A stretch of DNA of 64,000 nucleotides from Loxodes magnus (lineage: Eukaryota > Ciliophora > Karyorelictea > Loxodida > Loxodidae): the NCBI GenBank assembly GCA_946699065.1, contig CAMPDV010000123.1, positions 671,579 to 735,578 on the forward strand, in the 5' to 3' direction. The first letter of the stretch is position 1. Each line of letters opens with the position of its first letter. Made by a program: the position numbers and the translations under genes. Below the pieces are notes generated by a model that was given only the letters and a program-made list of their open reading frames with translations, did no database searches and was not told the DNA's origin. This document shows positions 36,499 to 49,352 of this stretch, in pieces.

Positions 36499-37625
36499 AA
36501 ACCGTTTTTAGTTTTTTAGATTTAAAAAATAATTAGTAATATTTATTAAGAGAATAAATTATTTGAAGCCAAATTTTTAAATTCTTAAATATTTTTAACT
36601 TTTTAAATGAATTTATTTTTATATTATATCAAAAATTTTATTAATACTTTTTAATTTTTTAAAACATCCTATGCTAAAACTTTCCTTTTATTTTTATTTA
36701 AAAAAAATTATTATTTAATTATATAAAAATTCATTTGGCCTATTCTAAATTATGGTAACATACTTTAGTTGATTTTTTTATTTTCTTAGTATTTTAATTT
36801 TGAACTTGAATGAAATAGTTTAATTTTAACTGCTTATCTCCTATTTTTTTAGCTTATAATTTAGGAATAATTAATTGATTATTGATTCATCTACTCTTGA
36901 TTCATTTTTAATAAAGAATTATTCAATTTAAAGTTGAAATTATAGACAAATAATTAAAGTTAAGCTTAATAAAATTATATGGAACTAGCATGGGCATAAA
37001 AAGCTTTTATTTCATCATTTTATAATCTAAGATAGAAATTTAACTTTAACTATAAAAGGAATTTATTCATAAACTTATTAGATAAATAATACTAAATTGC
37101 TTTATTTTTATATAGATAACGAATTTAATTTTTAATGTTTGATATTCATCTTTAAATTTATCTTAGTAGAAGAAGATTTGCTTACTATTAACAGTCCCAA
37201 GTTTTTAATTTAACTTACTTATTACTTTAATAAATGTAAAAATTTTTTTTTTTAAATTTGTTTGGCTTTTTTAGAGTTATACTATGCCGAATTTTTCTTA
37301 CTAAAATAAAATAAAAATAGAAATTACACAAATAAGGTAGAATTTTTTATTTTTAACTAATTATGACTTAAAATTTTTTAATTTAAGAATCTTAGAAAAA
37401 TTAAATAAATATCTATTTTCAGTATATTTGAGTATATTTACATAAATAGTCTAAATTATAAAAAAATACAAGATAATTTTTAATTTAAATATAAGTGCCT
37501 TTTAATTATTATATTACTCATATTATTTAAATAATAATTTATAAAATTATGTATTATTACTATCTTAAAATTATTTAAGCAAATTTTTAATTAAGAAATT
37601 ATTATTTTAATTTATAAGCATATGA

Positions 37626-38505
37626 AATATTTATAAAAAAGTTAAAGTTAAAAAGCTTTGTTATAGCCTTAGTAGTCAGCCATCTGACCTATTCTATCAG
37701 CTTGTCTCCATTAGTTTGTTTTGAATTCCTAGTAGACTTAGTTAGGCGGTGTAGTACTTCATTAGTGCACCATTCTTTAATATTCTGAATAGTTTTATCT
37801 TGCACATAGCGCTCTTAATTATTTATCCAAGGATTAAGATTTGAATTAAAGAATTTTTTTCTATAAATTTTTCCGCTTTATGTTGGATATATTCTAAATA
37901 GTTTTCTAAAAATATCTTATTTATTCTTTCTTTAAATTTCGCTTAGTTAGTAGCAGTATTTTCATTGGTGTTATTTATTGCAGACGTAGCATTTTATTCT
38001 TCTATTAAACTATTATTCCTGTAACACTTATTTAATTTAAATTTACTACTTATTTTAAATAAACGTTTACTGTTTATTTTAATTTGAGGCTTCATTTTCT
38101 ATTTCCATAGGATCTGATTAATTCTGTTAAAACGAAAATGGCGTTACCTGAATTTATTATTAAATTTAAAGAATTCTTTGCTCCAGTTTGTTTTCTATTT
38201 CTTATGATTATTAATATTGTTTCTCAAGTAAATACGTTATTAGTTTTTCTAATTTTTCTACTTTATCAGTGAGGTATCTATTTTTAAACATAAACTCTTT
38301 TAATGACTTAGATAATATTTCTATTTGAGTTTGTGTCGGAAGTTTTTTTAGTTCTGGATTTCCAAGTGGATAATGTTCGTCATATCAATCATATTTCTCA
38401 CTTTCACTCATTGTAATTATTTCGCTTTTTTATTTTTATAGAATTTTCTTGTTTAAATATTTTGTTCAAAGTTCTGTTGTTTCTTAGAAGCCATTTTAAT
38501 ATTTA
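37626..38505 (-). mobile_element. ORF1-only retroelement, family 2, copy 2
   Basis: Direct repeats AATATTTA at 37626-37633 and 38498-38505 flank an 864-bp body that is highly similar to the 19.1-19.97 kb element. The minus-strand 5' end lies 3 nt before the first ATG, and the 3' end is an A/T tail. The mirrored region near 21.0-21.2 kb lacks the insert. Confidence 0.8.
37635..38411 (-). CDS. ORF1-like protein, family 2, copy 2
   Basis: The same protein as at 19.1-19.9 kb. The upstream MASKK start (38494) is out of frame here because one base has been lost from a T-run at about 38.44 kb. MSESEKYD-[TGA]-YDEHYPLGNPE at 38411 opens the long frame and is taken as the start. Downstream are the coiled coil, the Gln-rich tract and the CYVCNKQHQ-[TGA]-KYC knuckle, with the TGA codons at the same places as in copy 1. 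Amino-acid differences from copy 1 are few. The shared in-frame TGA codons are consistent with sense decoding, but two close copies could also share an old mutation. Likely an RNA-binding ORF1 protein. Confidence 0.65.
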
Positions 38506-39917
38506 AAATTAAAAAAGGATCTTTGAAGAATGATATAATATAATTATTTAATTTTTTTAATTAAAATTTTAATTATCAAGCTATATTTTCTATTTTAAAC
38601 TACTTAAAACATATAATTTATTTATAAAATGAAGGTTTATTTTAGTTATTTTAACTTTATATATTCTTTCATTCTTTAATAGTTTTTGGCATATAAATTA
38701 GATTTATTTTTATTTATTATATTATTCAAGTAAACACTTTATATTTTTATTTGGATTTAATTTTAATGATAACTTACATTATTTTTCCAAATTCATTTAA
38801 GAAATGTTTTATTATTAATTTACATCTTTAAAGTTTTAATTTAATAGCTTTAAATAAAATAAAATTTTTCTTTGAGTGTATTTTAATTTTTTATTCGTTC
38901 CTTTTTCTTGATTTTTAATAAATATAAATAAATAATTTTAGTTATAATACCAGCAAAAGATTCAAATGATATTATAGAAAAAGTTAAAATTTAATTTATT
39001 TTAAAAGTAATTATCTTAAAACTATCACATTAAATAATAAAATTTAGAGTAATTTTATTATTTAAAATTAAATTAATTTTTGATTATTCGCTAACATTTT
39101 AATAAATCAGATTATTAACAAATATATGCAATATCTTATATTAAATAAGTTGTTACTTTTATATTCAATAGTACTTGACATTTTAATAATAACTATTATT
39201 TTAATATTATGATTGAATTAAGAGAATTACCAAATAATTTTCTAACGATATAAGAGATATTCATTTGCTTATTTATTTAGATTAAAAACTTACTAATAAC
39301 AAATTTCCTTGAAACTTAACATTCTATACTTTAACATTATTAGAATCTGCTTATCTATTGTTCCTTTTCATTAAAATTGTAAGCAGAGTAAAAATTTATA
39401 GCTTTAAGCACATCACATTTTAGTATTTTTAATTATTTAAGTAATATAACTTAATTTAATTTAAAAATGAATAGTAAATATTTATTTATTTAATTAAAAT
39501 AATGATAAATTAAAAAAGTCCTTTACTTTGTATGAAATTATTGAATTATAATTTAAATATTTATCTAATTATAAATTCACTAGATTTTATATTTATAACA
39601 CTCATAAAAAATGTTAACTAAAACTACTTTTATTAAATAACTCAAGTAAAAGTTATATTTACTCACAATTTATTCAATTTAAGTGTAAATTAGCATCAAA
39701 AACTTACTTAGATTATATTTTTAACGAAATTATTTAATTTATTCATTTTTTTAATTTAGATTAATAATTATTCATATTTAAAAATAGAAACGTATAATAG
39801 GATGCTTAGTCATGAAGATCATTAAAAGGCTGTATTTTTAAGAATTTTAAATAAATTTTATTTATAAAATAAATCATTTTTATACCCTCAATTCTCTTTA
39901 TTTATTTTTCTTTTTTT

Positions 39918-40295
39918 TCATGATTTATAAGCAATTAAATAGCAATTACAGCATGATCTTCTTGCAAACTTTACTCTGTCCATATGCCCGCATATAATCG
40001 CTTTATCTTGTTTGTTATTTTGATAATAGCAAGAGTAGCACGTATTTTGGCATAGTTCTTTTTAGTAGTATGAATATATTTCGTTATCTTCTTCTTAACT
40101 CTCAGCTAAAATTAATTGTCAGCTTTTACATTAATCAATATGCATAATTTGAATGCTTTAGGCTCGTAAGGAGAATTATTTTGAAGTGGAGGTAAATTCC
40201 TTTTCTTTGGCCAGTTGCTCTAAAATGACGGAAAAGGGATTTGCGAGTAAAGTTGGCATACCCTTAAAAATATGACTTGATCTATCTAATTTCAT
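39918..40295 (-). pseudogene. zf-B copy 4, decayed
   Basis: The only zf-B copy that keeps the ATG: MKLDRSSHIFKGMPTLLA. A small deletion after that block shifts the frame before PFPSFQSNWPKKRNLPPLQ. A second single-base loss lies just before the TCYSCYYQ site. The second zinc site is complete, ICGHMDRVKFARRSCCNCY, and ends YLIAYKS then TGA. The first CxH is replaced by YIH. It corresponds by inversion to the copy at 18.4 kb. The repeated loss of the A-run before the first CxxC in several B copies points to slippage at one site. Confidence 0.7.
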
Positions 40296-40344
40296 TTTTA
40301 CAATAAATTTAATAATTTAAATATAATATAAATAAATAATAAAT

Positions 40345-40775
40345 AAAAATCATTATAGAGCGCATTGCACCTCATTGGCACGCAGCTCTTTCAATATTAA
40401 TATTTAATATTAAGAAAAATGTTCTCATGTTTCTTGTCAAAATTCTAGAAGTCCAATGAGTCATGTCAGCTTCTCCAAATGGGGAATCTTCTTATTTAAA
40501 GATTATTCTCGAATCTTGAATCAAATGCTCCAGTCTTCTTGGATAAGGTCCAAATAAGAATTAGTTATTAAGTCATTAAATAGAAGACCCGTCAGTCAAG
40601 CTTTCATACTGCTAGAGAGAACCCTCGGGATAAGTTTGGCATGTCTCAACTGAGCTTATTCACCCTTCCCCGTGGTGACATCTAGTGCAAAATTACTCAC
40701 AATGCAGTATACACTGCACCAAATTACCAACTAGTGTTTCTGACGCGGCCGACATCCATTTTATATAATAAAAAA
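40345..40775 (-). mobile_element. SINE-like element with LINE 3' stem-loop (family c)
   Basis: About 400 bp on the minus strand, closely related to the element at 57.7 kb. The 5' part begins TATATAAAATGGATGTCGGC. The 3' end has the stem-loop and an (ATTT)n-like tail. The mirrored place at about 18.32-18.34 kb is uninterrupted (TAGACTTATTTATTTTTC). The target duplication is A-rich (about AAATAAAAA). G+C content is much higher than the surroundings. No protein frame was recognised, and no perfect Pol III A/B boxes. Confidence 0.7.
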
Positions 40776-41899
40776 TAAAAAAATCTAGCTATTTATTTAC
40801 ATCTTCTTAATACTTTTAATTTAATTTATATCTAATTCAAAATTACCAATATTTTAAGTTTTAAGACAGGGTCGCAATGAAAGTTAAGCGAAAAAGCCAA
40901 GAAATATTTCATTTAAGAATAAAGTAGTTTTAAATTTGATCGATATAACTAATATCAACCAAAAGATTTGATAATAAAACATGATATAAAAATATATAAA
41001 AATATCATAGCAGAGATTGAATATATTGATGATAAATAATTTAATTGTAGTAAATACCTTTTATTTGATTTATAGAAAGTAAAAACCTTTAAATTAAATA
41101 TTTTTAATAAATAATTAAAATTAGTTCCACTTAATTATATAAGATAAACTATTTTAAAGATTAGATTGTACGAAATAAAATTAATAAAGTTTTGCTCTTA
41201 CTAATAAATGTGTTTGCAAAAAGATTTTCCCTGCATATCATAAATTAGGCACTCTGTTTATTTTATAAGAGTTGTTTCTTAAATAGCAAAATTTTAAATG
41301 ATTTAATTTCCTAAGAAATTTTAATGTTTAAATAAACTCTATTTATTTATGAAATGCTTAAATGATCTTTGGAGACTTCTTTATTTATTTTCTAGGATGT
41401 ATTTTTTAATTATAATTAATCATATGTGATTCTGCTTTTATTATATAAAATGATTAACTATTAATTTAAATTAATATATTTTTAAAGATAACTAAATATA
41501 ATTATTGTTGGACTCTTAAAACTGCTATTAAACTTTTAATTTATTTTATCAATTTTTTCTTTTACTCAAATAATTTTAGTTTGCTTTTTTCTTAAATTAA
41601 ATACAGATAAAATATAAATAAAGATCCCTTCATCTTAAAAAGCATAAAAGCTTAGCGAAAGTTTGATTATAAATATAAAAATACTTCTAAATAAATGTTA
41701 ACTTTATTTCTAGCATACAAATCTTATATGACCTTTTTATAAATAATTGCTTAGATATTAATAATAAAAAAGCTTTAGCTATATTTTACAAATAAAGCAT
41801 CTTTGCTAGATATATTTAAATTTATTTTAGAAAGTTTTAATATATAAAACTAATAACAAATATTTAAAGACCAATCTATAAAATAAACAAAAACTCATT

Positions 41900-44800
41900 A
41901 ATAGAAATATTAAATGCGTAAGAATTTCATTTAGATTGGAGAATTAAAATTTTATTATCTTAGGTGCATAACTTTAGAAATTATTAAATTTTCTTTCAGT
42001 TATTTTATAAAATATTCAGAAGTTATTATACAGAGATGTATATTTTTGAATTAAATCATTTATTTTAATAACTTAGTGCAAATCAATATTCAACTAAATA
42101 ATAAAAGTATTAAGTTTCATAATAGAAGCTCTTTATTTTATTATTTAGTCTTACATTATATATTAGTATTATTAAAAAAGCTGAGGATTATATTCTTAGT
42201 TGATAGAATAAATAAATTTTATGATAGTAGAATTATCCAGTTTAAATGAAGAGAATAAAGCTTAATGAGTCAAACTTACTTTATAAATTTAAATTTTATT
42301 GTTAGATCTTTTCATTTCAGCATATTTACTTCAAATAAGACATTTAGATTACAAATTTAATTTAAATTTATTAGAAAAATAATTGACAGGATAGAATTTA
42401 AAATTTTGATTGATAATATTCTGAAAATGTATGTATATTTCATGAGTTTAGAAAACATATTAAGCATTTTTAAATTAATTATATAAAGAGATATAAATTC
42501 AATTTATGAAGCAATCATCAAAATAGATAACTTTATTATTTCTTTTCAATTAGCATTAAATCAAAAAATCAAAAAATGAAGAAATTAAATAATTTTATAA
42601 ATCAATATTAAGGAATTAGATTCCAATTAAAAAAATCTTTAAAGAATATCAAATTTGAGGTAAATTAATAACTAAGAGACATTTTTGTTTTTATTCAAAG
42701 CTATTTATTTAATAAAATAGATATTGCTTAGATTATAATCATAATATCAATGCTTTTAGTATGTTTAATAATTTTAGAAAATATTGATTTATTTATATCT
42801 AAGACTTATAATTATAAATAAACTTATTTAGTTCTTTTATATCAAGTTATTCTTTTGGAATATATCAAGTTATTTGCATATATATTTATAGAAAATGCTT
42901 TAGTTTAAAAAATTGCTTGTAATGGGAATGACAGGCTTTAGTATTTGAAGAGTATATCATTCATGAATATTTGAAACTAGTTAGAAAAACTAAAAATTTA
43001 TATTAATAATCTAAATAAATTTATGCTAAACAGAACAAATGAATTTCTTAAATCCACTAGCAATCTTCTTATAATTAAATTTATAATTTAATATTTTTAC
43101 CTTCACTATGTAAACAATAAGACTTATTTAAGATAGAATATCTTAAATTTAAATATAATAATAAAGAAAAATAATATTTTTAAAGGTATAACTATTAATT
43201 ATATATAACTTTGGCTAGCAACTATAAATAATTCAAATTTCATTTTGAAATATTTTAGATTTTACATTTGTGTAATTGTAGAAAATAAAATCATTTATTT
43301 AAACCTAATTCAAAAGAATTTATCACTAAGAATGAATTATTAATTAAACTTGCTTTTATAAAATATTTAATAATGATCAACCTAAAATTCAGACTAGAAG
43401 TCTCAGAAATTTATTAAATAAATAAATTCATTTAGTTATTAGTTATATATAGCCATTTTAAATGGAAAAGAAATCTTTTACAGTCCTATTTTTTCATTAG
43501 CTCTAAACAAAAAATATTTAAGGTATAATTTGCACAAAGATACTAAAATCTTAAGAGAATAATTATAAAATTTCGTTAGTATAAATTAAAATTAATTATA
43601 ATAGCTAATTCAATAGAAAGAAACCTATCTAAAATATTCTTAAACTAATTTAGTTATTTAGAAAACCAAGAGAAGAGTAAAGTGCGCAAAATCCAAACAA
43701 ATAAACTTTTATTTTACTATATGTGTTTAAAAATAAATAAACATAAACATTTATATACATATTAGGATTTAATCCAAAATAAAATTTTATTTAAAAAAAT
43801 CATTAGGCCATCAATATGTGCTTTATAAAAATTAGAAGCATCTTCATATTTTATCATATGAAATGCAATAAGTTAAAAAACCTTTTTGGCATTAAAAATA
43901 AATATTTTATTAAGGCTATCAATTCTGAATATCCTAATTTCTTTATAATTTTAACATGGAAAAGTAAAACATATTCTTAATAATTAAGTAATTTAGATTT
44001 TTTTATGATAAAACCCTTAATATTTTAAGTTTAGTAAAATATTACAAGTTTCAGTCTATTATTTAAGTTTCTTAAGAAATTTAATATAGCAATTCATTAA
44101 AGTTATCAAAAATCACTTTTAAGCTTATAAAACTAATTAAAATATTTTATATTATATCGGATGCCAATAAAGTTGTTAAAACTTTTCTCGAGTTTGATTT
44201 ATGTTTGAGAATTTTAAAATAATTAAAAAATTTCCATTAACAAAAAAGATAAAGTATCAGACTTAAATTATAGATAAAAAGAATGAATATAAAAGTAATT
44301 TAGGTTAAAATAACTAAATTAAAAAATTAAGTGACTCAATATTTTTTAAATAATTTTAAATAATCAAAGCTCATCTTAAGAAAAATTTATAAAATAGTAA
44401 AGCTTAATTATTATTACTAGAATTTATTGCAGGGTAAATTTAATGTATAAATTAATAATATAATACAATTTATCTAAATTTAGTAGTATAACAAACTTTA
44501 TCTTATTTAAAATAGAAATATAAAAAATTAAGTATTAAGAAAATAATCATAAAGTGTCTTTTATGTAATTTTAGTTTGCTTATTATATTTTTCCTTAATC
44601 TTCTCTCTTTTCATCATGTTTATCAGATAAACTTAGTTTTTTGTTTAACTTATTAAATATAAAATATTTCATACTTTGATGAATATTTTTACCTATAATT
44701 AATTTTACTCTAATTTAATGTGAAAAGATAGTCTAAACTTGAAGATTTGGTACTCTAAAATAATTATTAATATATATTTTCAGAATGTATTCAAATTAAA

Positions 44801-45690
44801 TATTTTAATATTCACTCACTTGAGTAATTTTTGCATATAAATTAATAAAAGTTAAATAAATAAAGCATAATTTAAAATCCAAACAAACTTTAATAAAATA
44901 TTTAGTTATAATATAACTATTAAAACATTATAAACTTAATAGATCATTCATCAGCAGACTAAAATTCATAAATTGGAAATTTCTTATAACTTAATATTTA
45001 TTAAATTATAGCAAACTTAATATTCATTAATAATCTATTATAGAGTTTTTTTAATACTTTAGAGTTTTGTTCTTGACCCTCAGGTAATTTTGTCTCCAAA
45101 TATATTATAATAGAAATTTGACTCTTAAATAATATAATTTAGATCTTATTCTCATATGTTCATTATGCAAATAATAATTGGATAAATATCTAATTAATAG
45201 TTAAAACTTTAAATTATCTTAATCTACTTACTCTACTAAAATTGAATTCTATAAAGTTTTATTTTTATCTTTGTATCTATTATGTTTTTATCTTAATAAT
45301 GTTTTATAAACTAAATTAATAATTGATAAAATCAGACTTATCAGCTAGGATTATAATTCTAAAAATTTAAACGTCTTAGTTGCTCATTTAGTATGAATTA
45401 TTTGAAAATATAGATAATCTATTTAAAAAATTAAAAGTTATATTCATTTTATTTAAAATACTTCTTTAGAATCTAACTGCTTTAATCTCTACTTTTAACT
45501 TTTAATTTCATTTTATAAAATGTCAGTGAGAAAATTATTTTAGAATCATTGTAAATAATTCATTTAAAATTCCTCATAACTATCTATTTCTTTCTTGCTA
45601 AAACGATGCTACTAATGTTTAGATAAGCTTTAATTTTTTAATTTGAACTGAAAGTTTGATAGTTAGAAATAATTTATTCTTTGTTAATTA
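41900..45690. repeat. Inner inverted repeat, left arm of the right-hand copy
   Basis: Matches 14.0-17.7 kb in reverse complement and also 49.2-53.5 kb in reverse complement. It stops abruptly at about 45690, just inside the conserved block that in the other arms leads into zf-A, so this arm has lost its zf-A gene. Confidence 0.75.
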
Positions 45691-48660
45691 AGCTTTAAAA
45701 TAAAATTATTTTATGGTATTTTAATTATATCTTTTAGATTATTTAATATATATTTACCTTTTGTCGTATTGAACATTCTTCTTAAATTAAGCAAAAGTAT
45801 TCTTTATATTTGGTTTAGCTTATTTTATTAATTAATATGAATTCTATATATGTATGCTTTAAAATTTCATATCATATTAATTAGAGCCATATGCTAGAAT
45901 TTATTAAGTGTATTAATAATTTCATAAAGGCTTACATTATTAAATCATTAATAATAAATAAAAAATCACTCAAATTGATACTTTTCCATATAGTTCACAT
46001 AATTAATTTTAGAGCTTTATTTTAAACTAATATCTAATTCTTTATTTGATAGTTTAAATTTTCTTTCAAAGTAGTTAATGTTCCGATATTTTTGATAACC
46101 TAAATTTGATATCTGTTTCATTTATTATGCCTAATTTTAGAGAGCTTGGATTCTCTTTTAAATATAGTATAAAGATGGTTATTAATTACATTCTATTTTA
46201 TTAAGTTTAATAATAATGACTAAGGATATCATATTTAAATTTAGGAGATAAAATATCAGAAAGATCTTTAGTTAATTTATTTTGGTAAATTTTATCTTAA
46301 CTTGGAAAGCTTTTGCTATAAATGTGTCTCAAATTACCTTATTATAATTTTAAATGAAATAGATAAAATTTAAAATGTCTAACTAATGTTCTAATAATAT
46401 TTATTTTCCCTTACTCAGAAATTTATATCTATTATAATTGATTAATGATAGTAGCTTTAAGTATAATTAATAGTCAATTTTCTGTTTATTTAGTGAAGAG
46501 AAAATAAGTTAGTATCATCTAGCCAGCTTTGTCTCTTAATGTTCCTTTTAGTATATCTCTTGATTTTATTTTATACACACTAAATTTAAAGATACAATTG
46601 CATATTTAAAGAGCTATCATTATTTATTTACTTTTATAAGCATTTTGCTTATTTTAGACATAGCAACATATGCTAAATATAATGATGATAAAATTAAATA
46701 ATCAAAATATATAAAATAAAGCAGATTTGTATTAAATGATATTTAATCAGATTAAGGCTAGTTATATACTTAAATTTACATTATCTTCAATTAGATTATC
46801 TATAACCATTTTATTAATTACAATAGCTTTAACTAGAAATAAATATAGTTATTTATTTATAATATTAGAGATTATTAGCGTATTTAGTAAAATTTGTATA
46901 AATTTGACAGAATCATGACAGAAAAACATCTGAAGAAATAAACTTCTTAAAATATTTGAATTATAGGTATAGATATAACAAATAGATAATGATTATATAA
47001 TGATAATTTAAGCTTTTAGTATAATGCTAAGGGGTTTATTACTTGCAATAAAATTTAATTTTTATATTATCATTTATGTTTAACTGCTAATATCTAAATT
47101 AATATTCTTAATCAAATTCTATAAACTTTAATTTTAAATTTTTATATTTTTAGATGTAAATCTTTTAATAGATGTTTCCTTTTTTCTTAATAAAGGAATT
47201 AATTAAAAAACCTTAGTTAAAATTCATAGAGTAATATATAATCGAGAGTATCTTTAATAGATATATGAAGAATTATAACTTCCTCTACACTAAATTTAAT
47301 TTAATTTTTTTAATTTAATGTGTTTTCATTTAATACATACAATAAATCTTAAAAAGAGTTTTAATAAACATTATTTTCCAAATTTATATAATAAATATTA
47401 ATTTAAGAATAAATTTAGAATAGAAAGATAGCTAATTATTTATTTTCTTAAATTAAAAATTAATTTTTACAAAGAAAAAACAAAATTCTAAAAATCATAA
47501 AAATCATAAAAAGAAAATAAACAAAATTTGTTATAAATTTATTATGATAGAACATACTAAAGAGAAAAATTAAATAATAATTTTTACTCAATAGACTTGT
47601 TGAGTTATATTTGGTAAAAATGCTTACAACTTATAAAAAGCTATACAAGTATAAGTTATTAATAAAATTAAATAAAAAATTTTATTGTCGAAGAGAAAAA
47701 ACAATATCACGCAAAGGATTGCCATAAATAAGAAAAATTCATAATTACAATTTTTTAGTTAAAGCACAGAAAAGAAATAAATAAAAATAAAGTTGAAATT
47801 AAAATTAAAATTTTAAAATAAATTTACTTAATAGACAATATTTATTAAAAATTCTAAGTAGAAAAGAAATAGTAATACAACTCTAAATAATAATGAAAAA
47901 ACTTTAAATTTTTGTTGATAGAAAAATGTAATTAATAATTAAATTAAATATATATTTACAAAATCTGAAAAATAATAAAAAAGGTACAGTCAAGTTTATT
48001 TAAATTTTTTATTTTTAAAGAGAAACTTATTAGCAGCAATAAACATTTAAAAGAATTTAAGAAAAGCATCTAATAACTATCTTAAAATCAAAAGGAAATA
48101 CTTTAATTTAACTTTTTGATAATTTTAAAAGTTAATTTATTTAAGTTTAGAAGAAGCAACTTAGATGGCACAAATCAAAAAATAAGCTTATTAACTAGAA
48201 TTTAATTTTTATTATCTAATATTTAATTTGTTTAATTAAGAAATTTTAACTTAAACTGATTTATTTCTTTATAGATAATCAAATTATTAAATATCTACTA
48301 AATTTGTTTAAGTCATCTGATATTTATTTAAATTAATTATAGAAAAATTGATAAAAAATTTTCTATTCATAGTGGCTAGATTAGAATAAACCCTATGAAT
48401 AAAAGAAGATTTAAATAAAGTAAATAATAAATAAGTAATCTAATGACTTAATAAGACTGAGTAATTATTATGCAATAAATAATTAAAAATTATAAATATC
48501 AGAATATTTGAAGAAAAGCATTAAAGAAATTTAAATAATTTCAATAACCCTATATCAATAGCTCTTATCAGCAGCTTAATTTAATTATAATAAATGTATA
48601 TATAATAGCTACTACGTAATGAGGCTAATTTATTATATTTAGTTTAATAGTTTTATAAAT
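45690..48660. other. Loop segment of the right-hand inverted-repeat copy
   Basis: No gene was recognised. About 46.8-48.6 kb matches 11.3-13.4 kb in direct orientation, although the flanking arms are inverted relative to each other. About 45.7-46.8 kb has no partner that I could find. The short + strand frame at 46.74-46.92 kb overlaps the matched segment and has no motif. Confidence 0.5.
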
Positions 48661-48661
48661 T

Positions 48662-48731
48662 AAATAGAGTTTTGTTTAATTGATATAAGGCTTATTTAAG
48701 CAAATCATAATTATTTATTATAATTACTGAA
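48662..48731 (+). promoter_or_regulatory. Conserved upstream block of zf-A copy 4
   Basis: Shares TTATTTAAGCAAATCATAAT, TTATTATAATTA and CTGAA-ATG with the other zf-A genes. It lacks about ten bases (the TGTTAGTTTAATT part) present in copies 1-3. Confidence 0.45.
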
Positions 48732-49352
48732 ATGAAGAAAGATAATCTTTATATTTCACAGGGTATGCCTACTTTGCTAGGATCATTTCCTTTTCCTTCT
48801 TTTTCCAATCATTGGCCTCAAAGTAGAGAACTCCCTCCTCTCAATTCAATTTTCAATCCTCAGGAACCAGAAGAATTTAACTTAGGCAATTAACTTACTT
48901 AAAATCCGGGCAGTGAAATCTAATTTTAGCTTAAGATTAAAAAAGAAATAACAAAATGTGTCCATACAGATAAAAAGCACTATGCAAAAGGACTGTGTTA
49001 GACCTGCTATTATTAAAAAAACAAAATGGAAAAAGTAATTACATGTGGTCATCCTGATAAATTAGTCTTTGCAAGAGGAATGTGCTGCAGTTGCTATTCA
49101 GCAGCATACAAGGCATTCAAGAAAAGAATGTATAAGAAGCAAGTAAAAACACGATTGTTCAATAAAGACTCATATTCTTCTTAATTTAATTTTTTTAATT
49201 ATCTCTAAAAAACTAAAAGATAGCAAAGAATAAATAAATAATTTCTAACTATCAAACTTTCAGTTCAAATTAAAAAAATCAAAGCTTATCTAAACATTAG
49301 TAGCATCGTTTTAGCAAGAAAGAAATAGATAGTTATGAGGAATTTTAAATGA
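48732..49352 (+). CDS. zf-A copy 4: double CxH...CxxC putative zinc-binding protein
   Basis: MKKDNLYISQGMPTLLGSFP opens a frame of 206 residues to the first TGA with TAA/TAG=Gln. Only the first 145 or so residues are homologous to the other copies. The real end may be the TAA at 49182-49184, after NKDSYSS, if TAA can stop here. The zinc sites are KCVHTDKKHYAKGLCQTC and TCGHPDKLVFARGMCCSC, then YSAAYKAFKKRM. All eight ligands are intact. It is diverged from the others by many silent and conservative changes. It sits at the inner end of the right arm of the right-hand inverted-repeat unit. Its left-arm partner is missing. Confidence 0.75.
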
